DNA of 64,000 nucleotides from Neoarius graeffei. Its lineage: Eukaryota > Chordata > Actinopteri > Siluriformes > Ariidae. The notes under the pieces are model-generated. The model did no database searches. It had not been told where the DNA came from and worked only from the letters and a program-made list of their open reading frames with translations. The stretch spans positions 65,659,741-65,723,740 of the forward strand of contig NC_083577.1 in NCBI RefSeq assembly GCF_027579695.1. The letters run 5' to 3'. Below are positions 1 to 46,193 of the stretch, in pieces. The position numbers were made by a program, and so were the translations under genes. Each line of letters begins with the position of its first letter. Positions within the stretch are counted from its first letter, which is position 1.

Positions 1-422
1 AAAGAGAGTGGCAAAGGTACTTTAATTCTTTCCTGTCTTTGGTTAATCTTTGTGGATGTGGGTCTTACCAAGCCATTTATATTTTATAAATTAGCATCAT
101 TTTCCAGTTTGTTGAGGTGAGTTGGCATCTCCATCTCTACAGAACCACAGTTATATATATACATACTAACAAAAATAGCAGCAGTGCTTGAAAATGCTCT
201 TTCTACAGTCATAGGACTATATACCGTACATCTAGCTTCACTTATAGGTGGCTGAAAGAGATAAAGAGTCTCATTCTAAAAATAATTTCGCACAGACTAG
301 TAATTTAAATAGCATATTACTTCAGTATGAAGACAAAGACATGTACTCTGTTAAATATTAATCAATCCATATCAATCAGATATTTTCTTGATATTAAATT
401 TTTAATGCCTTTCTGATGCACA
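1..422. other. Intronic/unassigned AT-rich sequence
   Basis: No exon with homology was seen. Probably intron of the transporter gene, upstream of the first Tc1 copy. Confidence 0.4.
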
Positions 423-424
423 TA

Positions 425-2041
425 CAGTGGTGCTTGAAAGTTTGTGAACCCTTTAGAATTTTCTATATTTCTGCATAAATATGACCTAAAACATCATCAG
501 ATTTTCACACAAGTCCTAAAAGTAGATCAAGAGATCCCAGTTAAACAAATGAGACAAAAATATTATACTTGGTCATTTATTTATTGAGGAAAATTATCCA
601 ATATTACGTATCTGTGAGTGGCAAAAGTATGTGAACCTCTAGGATTAGCAGTTAATTTGAAGGTGAACTTAGAGTCAGGTGTTTTCAATCACTGGGATGA
701 CAATCAGGTGCGAGTGGGCACCCTGTTTTATTCAAAGAACAGGGATCTATCAAAGTCTGATCTTCACAACACATGTTTGTGGAAGTGTATCATGGCACGA
801 ACAAAGGAGATTTCTGAGGACCTCAGAAAAAGCATTGTTGATGCTCATCAGGCTGGAAAAGGTTACAAAACCATCTCTAAAGAGTTTGGACTCCACCAAT
901 CCACAGTCAGACAGATTGTGTACAAATGGAGGAAATTCAAGACCATTGTTACCCTCCCCAGGAGTGGTGGACCAACAAAGATCACACCAAGAGCAAGGCG
1001 TGTAATAGTTGGCGAGGTCACAGAGGACCCCAGGGTAACTTCTAAGCAACTGAAGGCCTCTCTCACATTGGCTAATGTTAATGTTCATGAGTTCACCATC
1101 AGGAGAACACTGAACAACAATGACACCATTGTTGGCAGGGTTGCAAGGAGAAAGCCACTGCTCTCCAAAAAGAACATTGCTGCTTGTCTGCAGTTTGCTA
1201 AAGATCATGTGGACAAGCCAGAAGGCTACTGGAAAAATGTTTGTGGACAGATGAGATCAAAATAGAACTTTTTGGTTTCAATGAGAAGCATTATGTTTGG
1301 AGAAAGGAAAACACTGCATTCCAGCATGAGAACCTTATCCCATCTGTGAAACATGGTGGTGGTAGTATCATGGTTTGGGCCTGTTTTGCTGCATCTGGGC
1401 CAGGACGGCTTGCCATCATTGTTGGAGCAATGAATTCTGAATCATACCATTGAATTCTAAAGGAAAATGTCAGGACATCTGTCCATGAACTGAATCTCAA
1501 GAGAAGGTGGGTCATGCAGCAAGACAACAACCCTAAGCACTCAAGTTGTTCTACCAAAGAATGATTAAAGAAGAATAAAGTTAATGTTTTGGAATGGCCA
1601 AGTCAAAGTCCTGACCTTAATCCAATCGAAATGTTGTGAAAGGACCTGAAGCAAGCAGTTCATGCCAGGAAACCCACCAACATCCCAGAGTTGAAGCTGT
1701 TCTGTACGGAGGAATGGGCTAAAATTCCTCCAAGCCGGTGTGCAGGACTGATCAACAGTTACCGGAAACATTTACCGTAGTTGCAGTTATTGCTGCACAA
1801 GGGGGTCTCACCAGATACTGAAAGCAAAGGTTCACATACTTTTGCCACTCACAGATATGTAATATTGGATCATTTTCCTCAATAAATAAATGACCAAGTA
1901 TCATATTTTTGTCTCATTTGTTTAACTGGGTTCTCTTTATCTACTTTTAGGACTTGTGTGAAAATCTGATGATGTTTTAGGTCATATTCATGTAGAAATA
2001 TAGAAAATTCTAAAGGGTTCACAAACTTTCAAGCACCACTG
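425..2041 (+). mobile_element. Tc1/mariner element, family A copy 1
   Basis: Begins CAGTGGTGCTTGAAAGTTTG and ends with its reverse complement. Long terminal inverted repeats of about 200 bp, flanked by the TA target duplication (423-424 and 2042-2043). It carries a disrupted Tc1 transposase in the + direction. Confidence 0.93.
792..1821 (+). pseudogene. Tc1 transposase, disrupted (family A copy 1)
   Basis: Starts MARTKEISEDLRKSIVDAHQ with the paired helix-turn-helix DNA-binding region, followed by DDE-catalytic segments ([33 protein letters not shown]). The frame shifts near 1245-1262. In-frame stops occur near 1451, 1563, 1639 and 1778, so it cannot be functional. Full-length Tc1 transposases are about 340 residues, which the span matches. 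Confidence 0.92.
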
Positions 2042-2347
2042 TAAGGACAGTTATAGAATACACCAGCCATTATACAGTATGTATAACAGATTTATGCCCC
2101 CGAGTCTATAAAATAAAAAAAGTAAAAATAAATTTGATATGTAATGGCAATTTCAATAACTGCAGTATGTATGTACAGCCAATATGAATGCATGGATGGA
2201 TGAATAAAAAACATGATCCTAACTTGTTACAACAGATACACAAAACTGTGAGTAACTTCAACATTTTAAATATAGAATTAGAAATAGAATAAGAAAACCT
2301 AATCCCAGTATTGTGTTGTAATGTATGTTTTTTTATTTCTCTTTTAG

Positions 2348-35126
<32,779 letters not shown>

Positions 35127-35671
35127 ACCAACCACAAAAAGGTTTGGATTATTTTTCATTTGTACATAAAGTACACATTTAAGCATCCAGCTAGTTTATC
35201 ATATTGTGCCTTTCAGTGCCACCAGTTTGTAAGTCTACATTACACATAAGTTTGATTGACTAGAAAACAAACCACACTTTTAATTCTTTTTATTCCTCAT
35301 ATTTGAATTTTCTCTCATTCCTGGACATTAAATATCAAATTAGTTTTGTGCTTCTACTGGAGAAAATTGTAATTCTCGAAAAATATTCATTAATTAGATG
35401 TTTGCGATGTAAATGTACTGTATATCTTAAGCTGTTTTTCTTACTCTTCTAGATGCTGAGCACTTAAGGTAAGTTGACCTCATATTTATAACCTGATAAT
35501 TTGTGTTATCTCATTCTTCATAATGAGACCCTGTCTGTTTTTACTTGGAAGGAAATAGGATATTGTCCTTTAGTATCCTGTGACCTGCCTTTTCATCAGT
35601 TTGGAGCAAAATTTTCCTTAAGCATTGTAAAAATTTTATTTGGCCTAATTAACCTCATTCGAAAGCTTGTA
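35127..35671. other. Probable slc4a10 3' UTR region
   Basis: Non-repetitive AT-rich sequence after the stop. A strong-looking acceptor (tgtttttcttactcttctag) at 35452 and donor gtaagt at 35469 bracket 16 nt. No canonical AATAAA is close enough to fix the mRNA end. Confidence 0.4.
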
Positions 35672-36456
35672 TTACACCAGACAGACATGCAGGAAGGGGT
35701 TCTGTATTTTATATATACACACATTCACTGAATATGAGCAATCACGTGCTCTGATTGGCTACTCTACTACTAGGATATCAGCTCATATACCATGAGTAGA
35801 GAAAAACAAAATGGCGCAGCATGTTGCTGAATCAACCGAGGACGAAATAAAAACTACTCAAAAACAAAACCCCCCAAAATGCAAAAACAAACCCCCAACA
35901 AAATACAGAAAGTATTTTTTATTTTTCAAGAATTATTATTATAGCATTTTTCACAAATTGCTCCTGTCATTTCGCCAGTTTGTTTACATTCTTCATCTTT
36001 AAGCATGAAAATTTGTTTAAATTTTTTTTTAGACTGGTTCAAAAGCTCAAAGAAATTTGAAAATTACATAACTTAAATGTCCAAGGAAGAATTAAATAAA
36101 TGCCTAAAGCTATTCTACCGTATATCTTGGCATGACAACAAGATGGCACTTTCTACAAAAACAAAAAAACAGCAACACTAAAGTCAATTCATGCAGCCAT
36201 CGATAGGTTTTTAAGAAGTCCGCCTTCGTGGAAATGATTTTGTCAGATGTTTTGTACAGAGTTATTATTTATCGTATTTGCAAAAAAAAAAATAGAAATA
36301 CAAATGGTCTGTTTCTCAAAATCCAGTGAATGTGGATATAATAAAACAATTATTCCACTCAACCTTGTCGTACATGGCTTATAGCAGACTCGGCGCTCCG
36401 TGCCTCATCAGCTATCAACCCATTGTACGACTCGATTTCATGGAATAATTGTTAAA
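35672..36456 (+). mobile_element. Non-autonomous element with DUF3504/Crypton-like exon, copy d
   Basis: Inverse orientation of copy b. The exon-like part begins MAQHVAESTEDEIKTTQKQN. The right end is an imperfect palindrome: aacaattattccatgaaatc is the inverse of gttgagtggaataattgttt-type sequence. Confidence 0.6.
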
Positions 36457-38137
36457 TATATCAGATTCAGTCTGCCATGTAATTGCATGTAACTTTCTAT
36501 AGTTTCACTGGAGACATTTTGGCCCTTAACTACACAGAAAACTGAACATCAGTTTTATTACTTGTAAAACAAAAGGCTATTGTGCCTGCAGTACAAGCCT
36601 CCAGCACATCTACAGTATCCCACTGAAAACCCCAGCTTGCTCTGACCAGCTACCAGTTGCCAAAACACAGACTGAGCTGGTCAAGCTGGTAGATCATCTT
36701 TGCCAGCTGGAAAGTGCTTTGATAGATGGAAACAGTTTCTGAATTACCACTGACAATGTTACAACTGTAGTAAGACTATTAAGAAAATCTCATATATATG
36801 ATGAGCACATTAGTCAGGTAATAAGAAATATGGAAAATAACTTACAAGCTGGCAAAGATGGTCTACCAGCTTGACTCACTTAGCCCATGTTTGACAAGGC
36901 AGGCTGGAGTTATTATTATTATTATTATTATTATTATAACTTTATTCAGCAGGGTATGGGTTTTTCAGCATGCTATATCCTTTAAAAAATATCTGAAATC
37001 TAAAAACATTTACAAAAAAATGAATTAAGCAAACAAATAAATATATAACTAAATAAATGGTCAAGCTATGGAATCATTAAAGGAAATCCACCAGGTCTTG
37101 ACCAAGCAAGTGTGAGTCAAGACCAGGACCTGTAAAACGCTATTTCTTGCCTTTCTTGTGATATTGCTTGTAATAGTCTACAAACTTAGCTAATGAAAAA
37201 CTGAGAAAGATACATGCTTGTATAACCTCACTGGATTTCCATTTCAAGCCATCCTACAGTAAACATTTTAAAACTTATTTTTTCATTCTTTGTTTTTCTG
37301 TATGAGTAGGAAGATATTATTGCAGCTACAACATAGCTACAAGCTTACATAATATACCAGTAGCTAGCTAGCTAGCCAGCAGGACTCAAATTGAATCCAT
37401 TGTCTTACAGGTCTGTAAAGATAAAATAAATATCAGGGACTGGAAGAAAAAGTTATTACTTCTCTTGATAACAACATTATTACTTACGTTAATAATAGCT
37501 ACCTAGTATCTGTAGCTCACAAATTAGTCATGAACCTAGATGGTTAACATTAACAACAAGTGTTGCCAGGCAAAACAAACCTCGCCCAGTAGCACTTATG
37601 ATGAATATGAAGGAAGATATCGTGAAAAAAATAGATACCCTGTGGGTACATGTAGCTACTGCTTATAAATAAAATTGTTTTCTGATACCATGTCCATACA
37701 GTAAGTACAGCATATATATTTACTCTATGAGGCAGTAGGCACAAAAATGAAGTGTAATCCAAAAATGAACAATTTAAAAATCACAGAAGTAAAATATACC
37801 AAGTGTCTGTGCTTTATATTATTCTACTCTTACCTCTTACAGTTTTCAAAACTGAAACCTTCGAACCGAGGCTGACATACACATGCTGTCGCCATGAATG
37901 AAACTCTTATTTCCCGGAAATGGCCCGGCGCTAGAGCTCAGTGGAACACACTTTCCCTCTGTAATAAGCATAAACATATCTGAAAGCGATTTCTTTAGTC
38001 TAATCCATTTATTTTGAATGGTGAACTAAATTGTATACGCTCACCGGCCATTTTAATCAGAACACATGTATGTGCATGCACAGTGCGCAATTGTTACACT
38101 CTTACATTCTTACAGCACGATGACATAGTGGTTAGCA
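36457..38137. other. Intergenic sequence
   Basis: AT-rich, with (TTA)n at about 36912-36937 and a ctagctagctagccag patch near 37370. No gene seen. Confidence 0.4.
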
Positions 38138-38367
38138 CCTCTATATGAGGCAGTAGCCACAACAAAAACGATTTTGACCTTTTTGGTGACCTTGACCGGA
38201 TGACCCTCAAAATGCTGGAGGTTCTATTTGAGACCAATGCCCATCTATCTTGAAAGTTTCATGAAAACTGATCCAGACAATTTTCTGTAATATTGTTTAC
38301 AAAAAAACAAAGAAACCCAACCAAAAACAATACCTCGCCCCCTGGTGGACTCCGTCCCGGGCGAGGT
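38138..38367. repeat. Dispersed repeat (MITE-like)
   Basis: Starts ctctatatgaggcagtagcc and ends tgggcgaggta-type sequence with short inverted similarity (acctcgcc / gggcgaggt). A fragment of its left end also occurs at 37719-37742. Confidence 0.45.
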
Positions 38368-38715
38368 AACTAGCTAGATCAATAGCTATAGCTAATCTAG
38401 CTACCAGTCTAATCTAGCTAATGTTAGTTCTTCTTTATATTTCCTTTCTAAATGTCAATGGACATTGGAAGTAATGTTAGCAACCTTGGTGACTGATATG
38501 TTGCAGTATTTTCACAAGACTGGTCTACATAATGCAACAGACACTTTAAAAGGGGACATTGTTTGGGCTTGTTCTGTCATCTTAGAATCTCTCAGCCACT
38601 AAGAAGTCTCTTTGCTGCCATTATCTGATGCTAAACAACTACACTTCTTTTACTGTATGTCCAATGCAACCAAATACAGTGCTATTACAGGATATTGCAC
38701 CAATTTGGTGTCTAT

Positions 38716-39279
38716 TGCCCCTTTTCCACCAAAGCAGTTCCAGGGCTGGTTCGGGGCCAGTGCTTAGTTTGGAACCGGGTTTTCTGTTTCCACTGACAAA
38801 GAACTGGCTCTGGGGCCAGAAAAACCGGTTCTAGGCTAGCACCAACTCTCTGCTGGGCCAGAGGAAAGAACCGCTTATGTCAGCAGGGGGGGGGAGTTGT
38901 TAAGACCAACAACAATAACAAGACCGCGAAAGATCGCCATTTTTAAGCGGCGAGAAGCAGCAGCTGTACAAACGCGAAGTCATCCATTATTATTATTATT
39001 GTTGTTGTTGCTGCTGCTTCTTCCGCGTTGTTTTTGCTTCAATATTTGCACCAAGGTTTATGCAAACGTAGCGACGTAACTGACGTATACAGTGACGTAA
39101 TGACGTATACAACGACGTAACTGACGTATACAGCGACGTAATGACGTGGCTTCGCTTAGCACCGCGAGCTATGGAAAAGCAAACTGGTTCTCAGCTGGCT
39201 CGCAAGTTGAACGAGTTGTGAACCAGCACCAGCACTGGCCCCGAACCAGCCCTGGAACTGATTTGGTGGAAAAGGGGTA
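38716..39279. mobile_element. MITE with long terminal inverted repeats (Harbinger-like), copy 2
   Basis: Same family and orientation as 3973-4503: tgccccttttccaccaaagc ... ggtggaaaaggggta, flanked by TAT (38713-38715, 39280-39282). The interior has repeated gacgtaa/gacgtat motifs. Confidence 0.78.
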
Positions 39280-39982
39280 TATCAGAACTGAGGAAAAAAA
39301 GAGCTCATTTATCACAGTAAAAAAAAAAAAGGACTGGTAACAGGTTCCATTAGTGTTTGTTCTGACTGTTCAATGATAATTTGTCTGGATGAATCAGATC
39401 ATGTTTTTCGGACAGTTTACACATGGCCTGCAGCGGCACTGGAAGGCAAGGACGTGAAAGAAAAAGGAGCTTCATCATAATGACAGGCCTCTGACCTGCT
39501 TCTCCTTCACTGTGGTCTCACAAACAAAAACACACTGATATCATGTGCCACATGTTTCTGTTTCTATATGTCTTTGTTACCTTCTCTTTAATGCTTCAAT
39601 GGATTTTCTAAAAATGATTTTAATTTGAAAACTACTGTATGCATGGATGAAAACATGGTCAGTCTTTTTATTTACATGTCCATTTTCTGTTTAGTAAAAT
39701 GAAATAATACCAGCAGGTGAAGGTGAGGAATGGTGACTCTGTGAAAGTTATGCAGTGTGTGTGTTGGGAAATCTAGAAATGATTCTAAAGACTATTTTTA
39801 ATTTGAAATAGATTTATATGTCTTTTCTATGTTTTGTATTTGTAAATGTTAGTCTTCTCCCTCTTATCAAACATATAATTAAAAAAAATTAGAAACCGAG
39901 ATAAATATTTAAAAGACTAACAGTAGATTTAACCCATCAGCGTCCATGTTAAGAGTTGGTAATATACACTGTACATTCATTC

Positions 39983-40036
<54 letters not shown>

Positions 40037-41199
40037 AATGCTGGATGTATCAAATTGTCATTATTATATTTTTCTTTCTTTTTGAGTTATAATAAATAGC
40101 AAATTTTAGTACTGTATATTATTTTGTTATAAGAATAATACCTCATAATAGAGGCTTAGGTTATTACACTGCAATTAAAAAAAGATTTTATCATTTTAAT
40201 TATGTATTTGATATATTTTCAGATGACTGCTTATTAAGATGTGTATCTGATTTCTGTTGATTTATCGAAAGGTTGTGTGTTGATTCTGTCAATATGCCAA
40301 AGTCCAAATAGATTTTCCTGATAGCTGGGTCATTGCACATCTCTGATTAAATAATACCACATGGCAGTTTCTCAGTACCAGTATGCTACACACAGGAACA
40401 TTCTGAAGCTTTATCTCTGTGTTGCGGGAAGCAGAAATGACAGAAATTTGCTATAAATATTCTGAAGGGCATTTCTCTACAGGTCATATTCTCCAGCTTA
40501 AGGTTTTTCTCAAAGAATCTATAAAGGGCATAAAATAACTTGAGAATAAATGCAATATTAATCTCAAAGGGCAGAATAAAAGGTTTATAAGTAAGGATTC
40601 ACTTTGTAAATATATGTTCACCTGTACATTCTTTCACTTTTAGGATTGGCTATTATTTTTTCTTAAAAGTAGAATAATCAGAATAAATAATAAATAATCA
40701 GTTATTTAGTTGGGTGATCTGCTTTATCTTGCTTTGATGTTAGTGGACATTGAATAAGCAGCTACAATAAGCATTATTTTTTTCCCAAGAAGTAATATAA
40801 ACCAGTGGTTACGTATTTTTCCATCTAATGTTTCATTAATTTATTGAAATAAAATTTTGATGTTAAAATGTTAGAATAGCATTTTAAAATTCTGTGTACA
40901 AGCTGTTTAGATGTTATTGTTATTGTTTCTGTTAATGTATGTATGGCTAATAAATAAATCTGTATAACCGCTGAAGTCCTCTGTGTATTTATCATCTGCC
41001 TATAGTTCATGTTTTAGAACTAAACAAGCTACTGATATGGGCAGTACATTGGTGCAGTGGATAGCGTTGCCATGTCATAGCACAAGGGTTTGATCCCGAC
41101 GGCTAGTGTTCTTCCTGTATGCCAGAGAATATGTAAGATGTTAAAGAATACAGATTAGATTACTTTAAAATTAATCATAAGTTATGACAGTTTCATATG
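39280..41199. other. Intergenic, largely single-copy sequence
   Basis: No homology-supported exon. (TTA)n at 39988-40033; AATAAATAAA at about 40951-40960 could be a poly(A) signal, but its gene is unknown. Confidence 0.4.
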
Positions 41200-42108
41200 C
41201 AGGACTGTGCAAAAGTCTTAGGCACCCTATTTTTTTTTTCAGACAAACTTTGTTATAGATTTCTATTTTACGACTTTTACATTATTGAGTCAAAAACATT
41301 TTAGAGTACTAAACGTTTGTTTTCCAGCACAAAATTAAATGTTACAGAAGAAAAATGTTTATATCTGAGCAGTATATTACACAAGAGATCACATTTCAGA
41401 TTAAAAAAGAAAACATAATGAAGGCTGCTGGGTTTTGGTGCAAAATTCAGAAGCAAGTGTGACAAAGTGTCCAGAAGAACTGTGGTTGGTTCTGTAAGAT
41501 GCTCAGTAAAATCTATAGCTCCATCCATCCATTATCTGTAGCCACTTATCCTGTTCTACAGGGTCACATGCAAGCTGGAGCCTATCCCATCTGACTATGG
41601 GCGAGAGGCGGGGTACACTACGGACAAGTCGCCAGGTCATCACAGGGCTGACACATACCGTAGACACAAACAACCATTCACACCTACGGTCAATTTAGAG
41701 CCACCAGTTAACCTAACCTGCATGTCTTTGGACTGTGGGGGAAACCAGAGCACCCGGAGAAAACCAACGTGGACACGGGGAGAGCATGCAAACTCCACCC
41801 ACGTCAGCCACTGGGCTCGAACCCAGGACCTTCTTGCTGTGAGGCGACAGTGCTAACCACTACACCACCGTACCACCCCAACCTACAGCTCATTTCCTTA
41901 TAAAACTGCACTCAATGTACCTGCGACTACTCTGTTTTTTTTCAGCAAAGGGTTGTCTCACACCAAATGTTGACTTTGTTTAATTTATTATGGCTTACTG
42001 CTGTTTATAGTATTTTTAAAGTGTTGAAACATTTCTTTTCATTATTTTTAAGCCATTTTTGGTCTACAGCATTTCTTTACATGTGCCTAAGACTTTTGCA
42101 CAGTACTG
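41200..42108. mobile_element. Non-autonomous Tc1-like element with nested SINE
   Basis: Ends caggactgtgcaaaagtctt and the inverse of caGTActgtgcaaaagtctt-type sequence; TA follows the right end. No transposase. A SINE at 41521-41877 has inserted inside. Confidence 0.75.
41521..41877 (-). mobile_element. tRNA-derived SINE, full length
   Basis: Major family, inverted: starts ccatccatccattatctgta and ends gctaaccactacaccaccgt. Flanks ctatagct and ctacagct resemble a mutated target duplication. Confidence 0.88.
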
Positions 42109-42130
42109 TAGATACTTATAAGAGCACGTG

Positions 42131-42995
42131 CAGTACCAGTCAAAAGTTTAGACACTTTCATAGGTCTCATTCATAGGTTTTCTGTATTTTGACTATTTTC
42201 TACATTGTAGAACAATACTGAAGACATCAAAACTATGTAATCGTATATGGAACATATATGGAATTACATCTCATCTCATCTCATTATCTCTAGCCGCTTT
42301 ATCCTTCTACAGGGTCGCAGGCAAGCTGGAGCCTATCCCAGCTGACTATGGGCGAAAGGCGGGGTACACCCTGGACAAGTCGCCAGGTCATCACAGGGCT
42401 GACACATAGACACAGACAAACACTCACACTCACATTCACACCTACAGTCAATTTAGAGTCACCAGTTAACCTAACCTGCATGTCTTTGGACTGTGGGGGA
42501 AACCGGAGCACCCGGAGGAAACCCACGCGGACACAGGGAGAACATGCAAACTCCGCACAGAAAGGCCCTCGCCGGCCCCGGGGCTCGAACCCAGGACCTT
42601 CTCGCTGTGAGGCGACAGCGCTAACCACTACACCACCGTGCCGCCCCATGGAATTACATGGTAAACAAAAAAGGATTAAAAACAGTATGTTTCATATTTA
42701 GATTCTTCAAAGTAGCCAGCGTTTACCTTGATGACGCTTTGCACTATTATCATTATCTTAACCAGCTTCATGAGGTAGTCACCTGGAATGCTTTTCAATT
42801 AACAGGTGTGTCTCATCAAAAGTTAATTAGCGCAATTTCTTGCCTTCTTAATGTGTTTGAGATCAAACAATAAATAGTAAATAATAAAAATACAGTAAAT
42901 AGCCCTATTCCACAACTGTAGTAATCTATATTATGTCAAGAACCGCTCAGCTAAGTAAAGAGAAATGACATCCATAATTACTTTAAGGCATGAAG
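42131..42995 (+). mobile_element. 5' part of another Tc1 element with nested SINE
   Basis: Begins cagtaccagtcaaaagttta; the subterminal part reads accagcttcatgaggtagtc. It stops near the expected transposase start (aaagagaaatgacatccata), so only the left end remains. Confidence 0.7.
42270..42647 (-). mobile_element. tRNA-derived SINE with 12-bp target duplication
   Basis: Flanked by perfect ATGGAATTACAT (42258-42269, 42648-42659) inside the Tc1 fragment. One of the least diverged copies in the window, with tail ctcatctcatctcattatct. Confidence 0.93.
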
Positions 42996-43066
42996 TGATT
43001 TTTAATGAATAAAAATAAAGAAAACCTTTGAATGACTGGTATTGCAGACATACCATACCGTATATA

Positions 43067-43588
43067 CACTATATGGTCAAAAGTATGTGGACACCTAACC
43101 ATCGTAATCATATGTGCTCGTTGAACATCCCATTCCAGATTTAGTTCCCTTTTTGCTGTTATAATATCCTCCAATTTTTAGGTAGGCTTTCCATTCGAAT
43201 TATTTGTAGCGTGACTGATGGGATATGTACTCATTCAGTCACAAGAGCATTAGTGATGTCAGACACTGATGTTGGGTGCGGTGGCCCAGCACACAGTCGG
43301 TGCTCCAGTTCATTCAAAAATATTTAATTAGGGTTAAGGTCAGGGTTCTGTTCAGGCCTCTTGTAATTTTCCAAACCATGTCTTTATGGACCTTGATTTG
43401 TGTATAGGTGTACTGTCATACTAGAACAAGTTTGGGACCTCTTAGTTCCAGTGAAGGGAAATTATAATGCTACAGGATACAAAGACATTCTACATAATTG
43501 TGTGCTTCCAACTTTGTGGCATCAGTTTGGGGAAGGATCATATATGAGTGTGAAGGTCAAGTGTCCACAGACTTTTGGCCATATAATG
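43067..43588. mobile_element. Non-autonomous Tc1-like element (~520 bp)
   Basis: CACTATATGGTCAAAAGTAT ... inverse at the right end (cttttggccatataatg), with TA on both sides (43065-43066, 43589-43590). No transposase remains. Confidence 0.85.
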
Positions 43589-43629
43589 TAAAAAAGCACA
43601 TGAGAACACTACTGTAGTTGCATTTGTAA

Positions 43630-43785
43630 AGTTACATTACATTATATTAATGGCATTTAGCAGACACTCAGCCTGGGGAGCAGTTGGGGGTTAGGTGCCT
43701 CGCTCAAGGGCATTTCAGCCATTCCTGCTGGTCCAGAGAATCGAACCGGCAACCTTTTGGTCCCAAAGCTGCTTCTCTAACCTAA
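43630..43785 (-). mobile_element. SINE fragment, second tRNA-like family
   Basis: Contains ggcatttagcagacactc at its tail side and the inverted head gcaaccttttggtcccaaag found also at 14682-14775. Confidence 0.6.
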
Positions 43786-44000
43786 AATATTTCATAAAAT
43801 GGAAATTTTAAAGTAGTCTGATAAACCTTGTGCTGTTTCAATGGTCATACATTTGACAGTGTAAGTTTTATGAAGTTGTCTAGACAGTGTGTGTGTATGG
43901 GGCCATGCTTCCTTTCATGAAAAGCCTGTGTGTGACTCATCTATTAGGAATGTAAATGGCCAGTTCACCACCCACATCCTCCATTTTAATCTTAAAAATA

Positions 44001-45599
44001 CAACTCCGATTCCCAAAAAGTTGGGACAAAGTACAAATTGTAAATAAAAACGGAATGCAATGATGTGGAAGTTTCAAAATTCCATATTTTATTCAGAATA
44101 GAACATAGATGACATATCAAATGTTTAAACTGAGAAAATGTATCATTTAAAGAGAAAAATTAGGTGATTTTAAATTTCATGACAACAACACATCTCAAAA
44201 AAGTTGGGACAAGGCCATGTTTACCACTGTGAGACATCCCCTTTTCTCTTTACAACAGTCTGTAAACGTCTGGGGACTGAGGAAACAAGTTGCTCAAGTT
44301 TAGGGATAGGAATGTTAACCCATTCTTGTCTAATGTAGGATTCCAGTTGCTCAACTGTCTTAGGTCTTTTTTGTCGTATCTTCCGTTTTATGATGCGCCA
44401 AATGTTTTCTATGGGTGAAAGATCTGGACTGCAGGCTGGCCAGTTCAGTACCCGGACCCTTCTTCTACGCAGCCATGATGCTGTAATTGATGCAGTATGT
44501 GGTTTGGCATTGTCATGTTGGAAAATGCAAGGTTTTCCCTCAAAGAGACGTCGTCTGGATGGGAGTATATGTTGCTCTAGAACCTGGATATACCTTTCAG
44601 CATTGATGGTGTCTTTTCAAATGTGTAAGCTACCCATGCCACATGCACTAATGCAACCCCATACCATCAGAGATGCAGGCTTTTGAACTGAGCGCTGATA
44701 ACAACTGTCGTCCTTCTCCTCTTTGGTCTGAATGACATGGCATCCCTGATTTCCATAAAGAGCTTCAAATTTTGATTTGTCTGACCACAGAACAGTTTTC
44801 CACTTTGCCACAGTCCATTTTAAATGAGCCTTGGCCCAGAGAAAACGTCTGCGCTTCTGGATCATGTTTAGATACGGTTTCTTCTTTGAACTATAGAGTT
44901 TTAGCTGGCAACGGCGGATAGCACGGTGAATTGTGTTCACAGATAATGTTCTCTGGAAATATTCCTGAGCCCATTTTGTGATTTCCAATACAGAAGCATG
45001 CCTGTATGTGATGCAGTGCCGTCTAAGAGCCCGAAGATTACGGGCACCCAGTATGGTTTTCTGGCCTTGACCCTTACACACAGAGATTCTTCCAGATTCT
45101 CTGAATCTTTTGATGATATTATGCACTGTAGATGATGATATGTTCAAACTCTTTGCAATTTTACACTGTCAAACTCCTTTCTGATATTGCTCCACTATTT
45201 GTCGGCGCAGAATTGGGGGATTGGTGATCCTCTTCCCATCTTTACTTCTGAGAGCCGCTGCCACTCCAAGATGCTCTTTTTATACCCAGTCATGTTAATG
45301 ACCTATTGCCAATTGACCTAATGAGTTGCAATTTGGTCCTCCAGCTGTTCCTTTTTTGTACCTTTAACTTTTCCAGCCTCTTATTGCCCCTGTCCCAACT
45401 TTTTTAAGATGTGTTGCTGTCATGAAATTTCAAATGAGCCAATATTTGGCATGAAATTTCAAAATCTCACTTTTGACATTTGATATGTTGTCTATGTTCT
45501 ATTGTGAATACAATATCAGTTTTTGAGATTTGTAAATTATTGCATTCCGTTTTTATTTATAATTTGTACTTTGTCCCAACTTTTTTGGAATCGGGGTTG
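44001..45599 (-). mobile_element. Tc1/mariner element, family C
   Basis: CAACTCCGATTCCCAAAAAG at the left and the inverse CTTTTTTGGAATCGGGGTTG-type sequence at the right, TA at 43999-44000 and 45600-45601. The transposase is on the - strand. Confidence 0.92.
44221..45239 (-). pseudogene. Tc1 transposase, disrupted (family C)
   Basis: Readable segments are [20 protein letters not shown] (helix-turn-helix), [15 protein letters not shown] (first catalytic Asp), DNAKPHTAS (second Asp) and NWPACSPDLSPIENIW (final Glu), ending DVSQW and TAA. A stop follows ...GMGSLHI at 44617 and the N-terminus is frameshifted near 45150-45170. It is the least damaged Tc1 transposase here. Confidence 0.9.
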
Positions 45600-46187
45600 T
45601 ACATTTATATGGCTTAAAAATCACAGACCATTGCATTTTAGTGTACAAATCATTGTTATTTTGAGGGGAAGTATGCCGTTTCATTATTTGTTATATGCAT
45701 ATTGTATCTGTAAAGATTTGTTCCGCTTAGCATGGATGAGAATATCTTCTCAGGAGATTCGGAAATTACATATAGCAAAAAAAAAAAAAAGACAAGTGAG
45801 TGGGCAGCCTTGTTTTCCCCCTTTTTTCTCAGCAGATGGTGTGAAGTGTCAGCTGACAGCTCAGAGAGAGGCTCGGTCCCTGAGGCCGCTCACTCTCTGG
45901 CTCCCTCTCTCTCTACTCCATATCTCTCACTGACTGACATTTTTTTGCCATGCTAACATAATTCTGTGATGGCGTCATGTTAGACATGGTGTAATGAACC
46001 ACTTTAAACATGATGCCCACTGGGTAGACAACTCTGAGGCCTATTCATTAAAAATAAATGCTGCTGACAGTATTGTACTGGCTGATTGACTACTGGCAGA
46101 ATAAATATGTAAACTGTGTAGTAAATAGAAATGTAAAATGAGTATTTATTTCCCACTTTTGGCTGAATAGTAAGACTTTCTTAAGAG
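45600..46187. other. Intergenic sequence
   Basis: No gene recognised. 45732-45953 is open on the + strand but has an oligo-A run and no family match. Confidence 0.35.
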
Positions 46188-46193
46188 TATGTC

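Noticed and set aside
42299-42701. Opposed ~116-residue ORFs
   Set aside because: Both lie in a SINE; similar ORFs occur in the other SINE copies.
44390-44686. 98-residue + strand ORF
   Set aside because: Antisense of the family C Tc1 transposase catalytic region.
45523-45956. Two overlapping + strand ORFs of 136 and 74 residues
   Set aside because: Partly Tc1 end sequence, no conserved domain, oligo-A run inside; no support as a gene.
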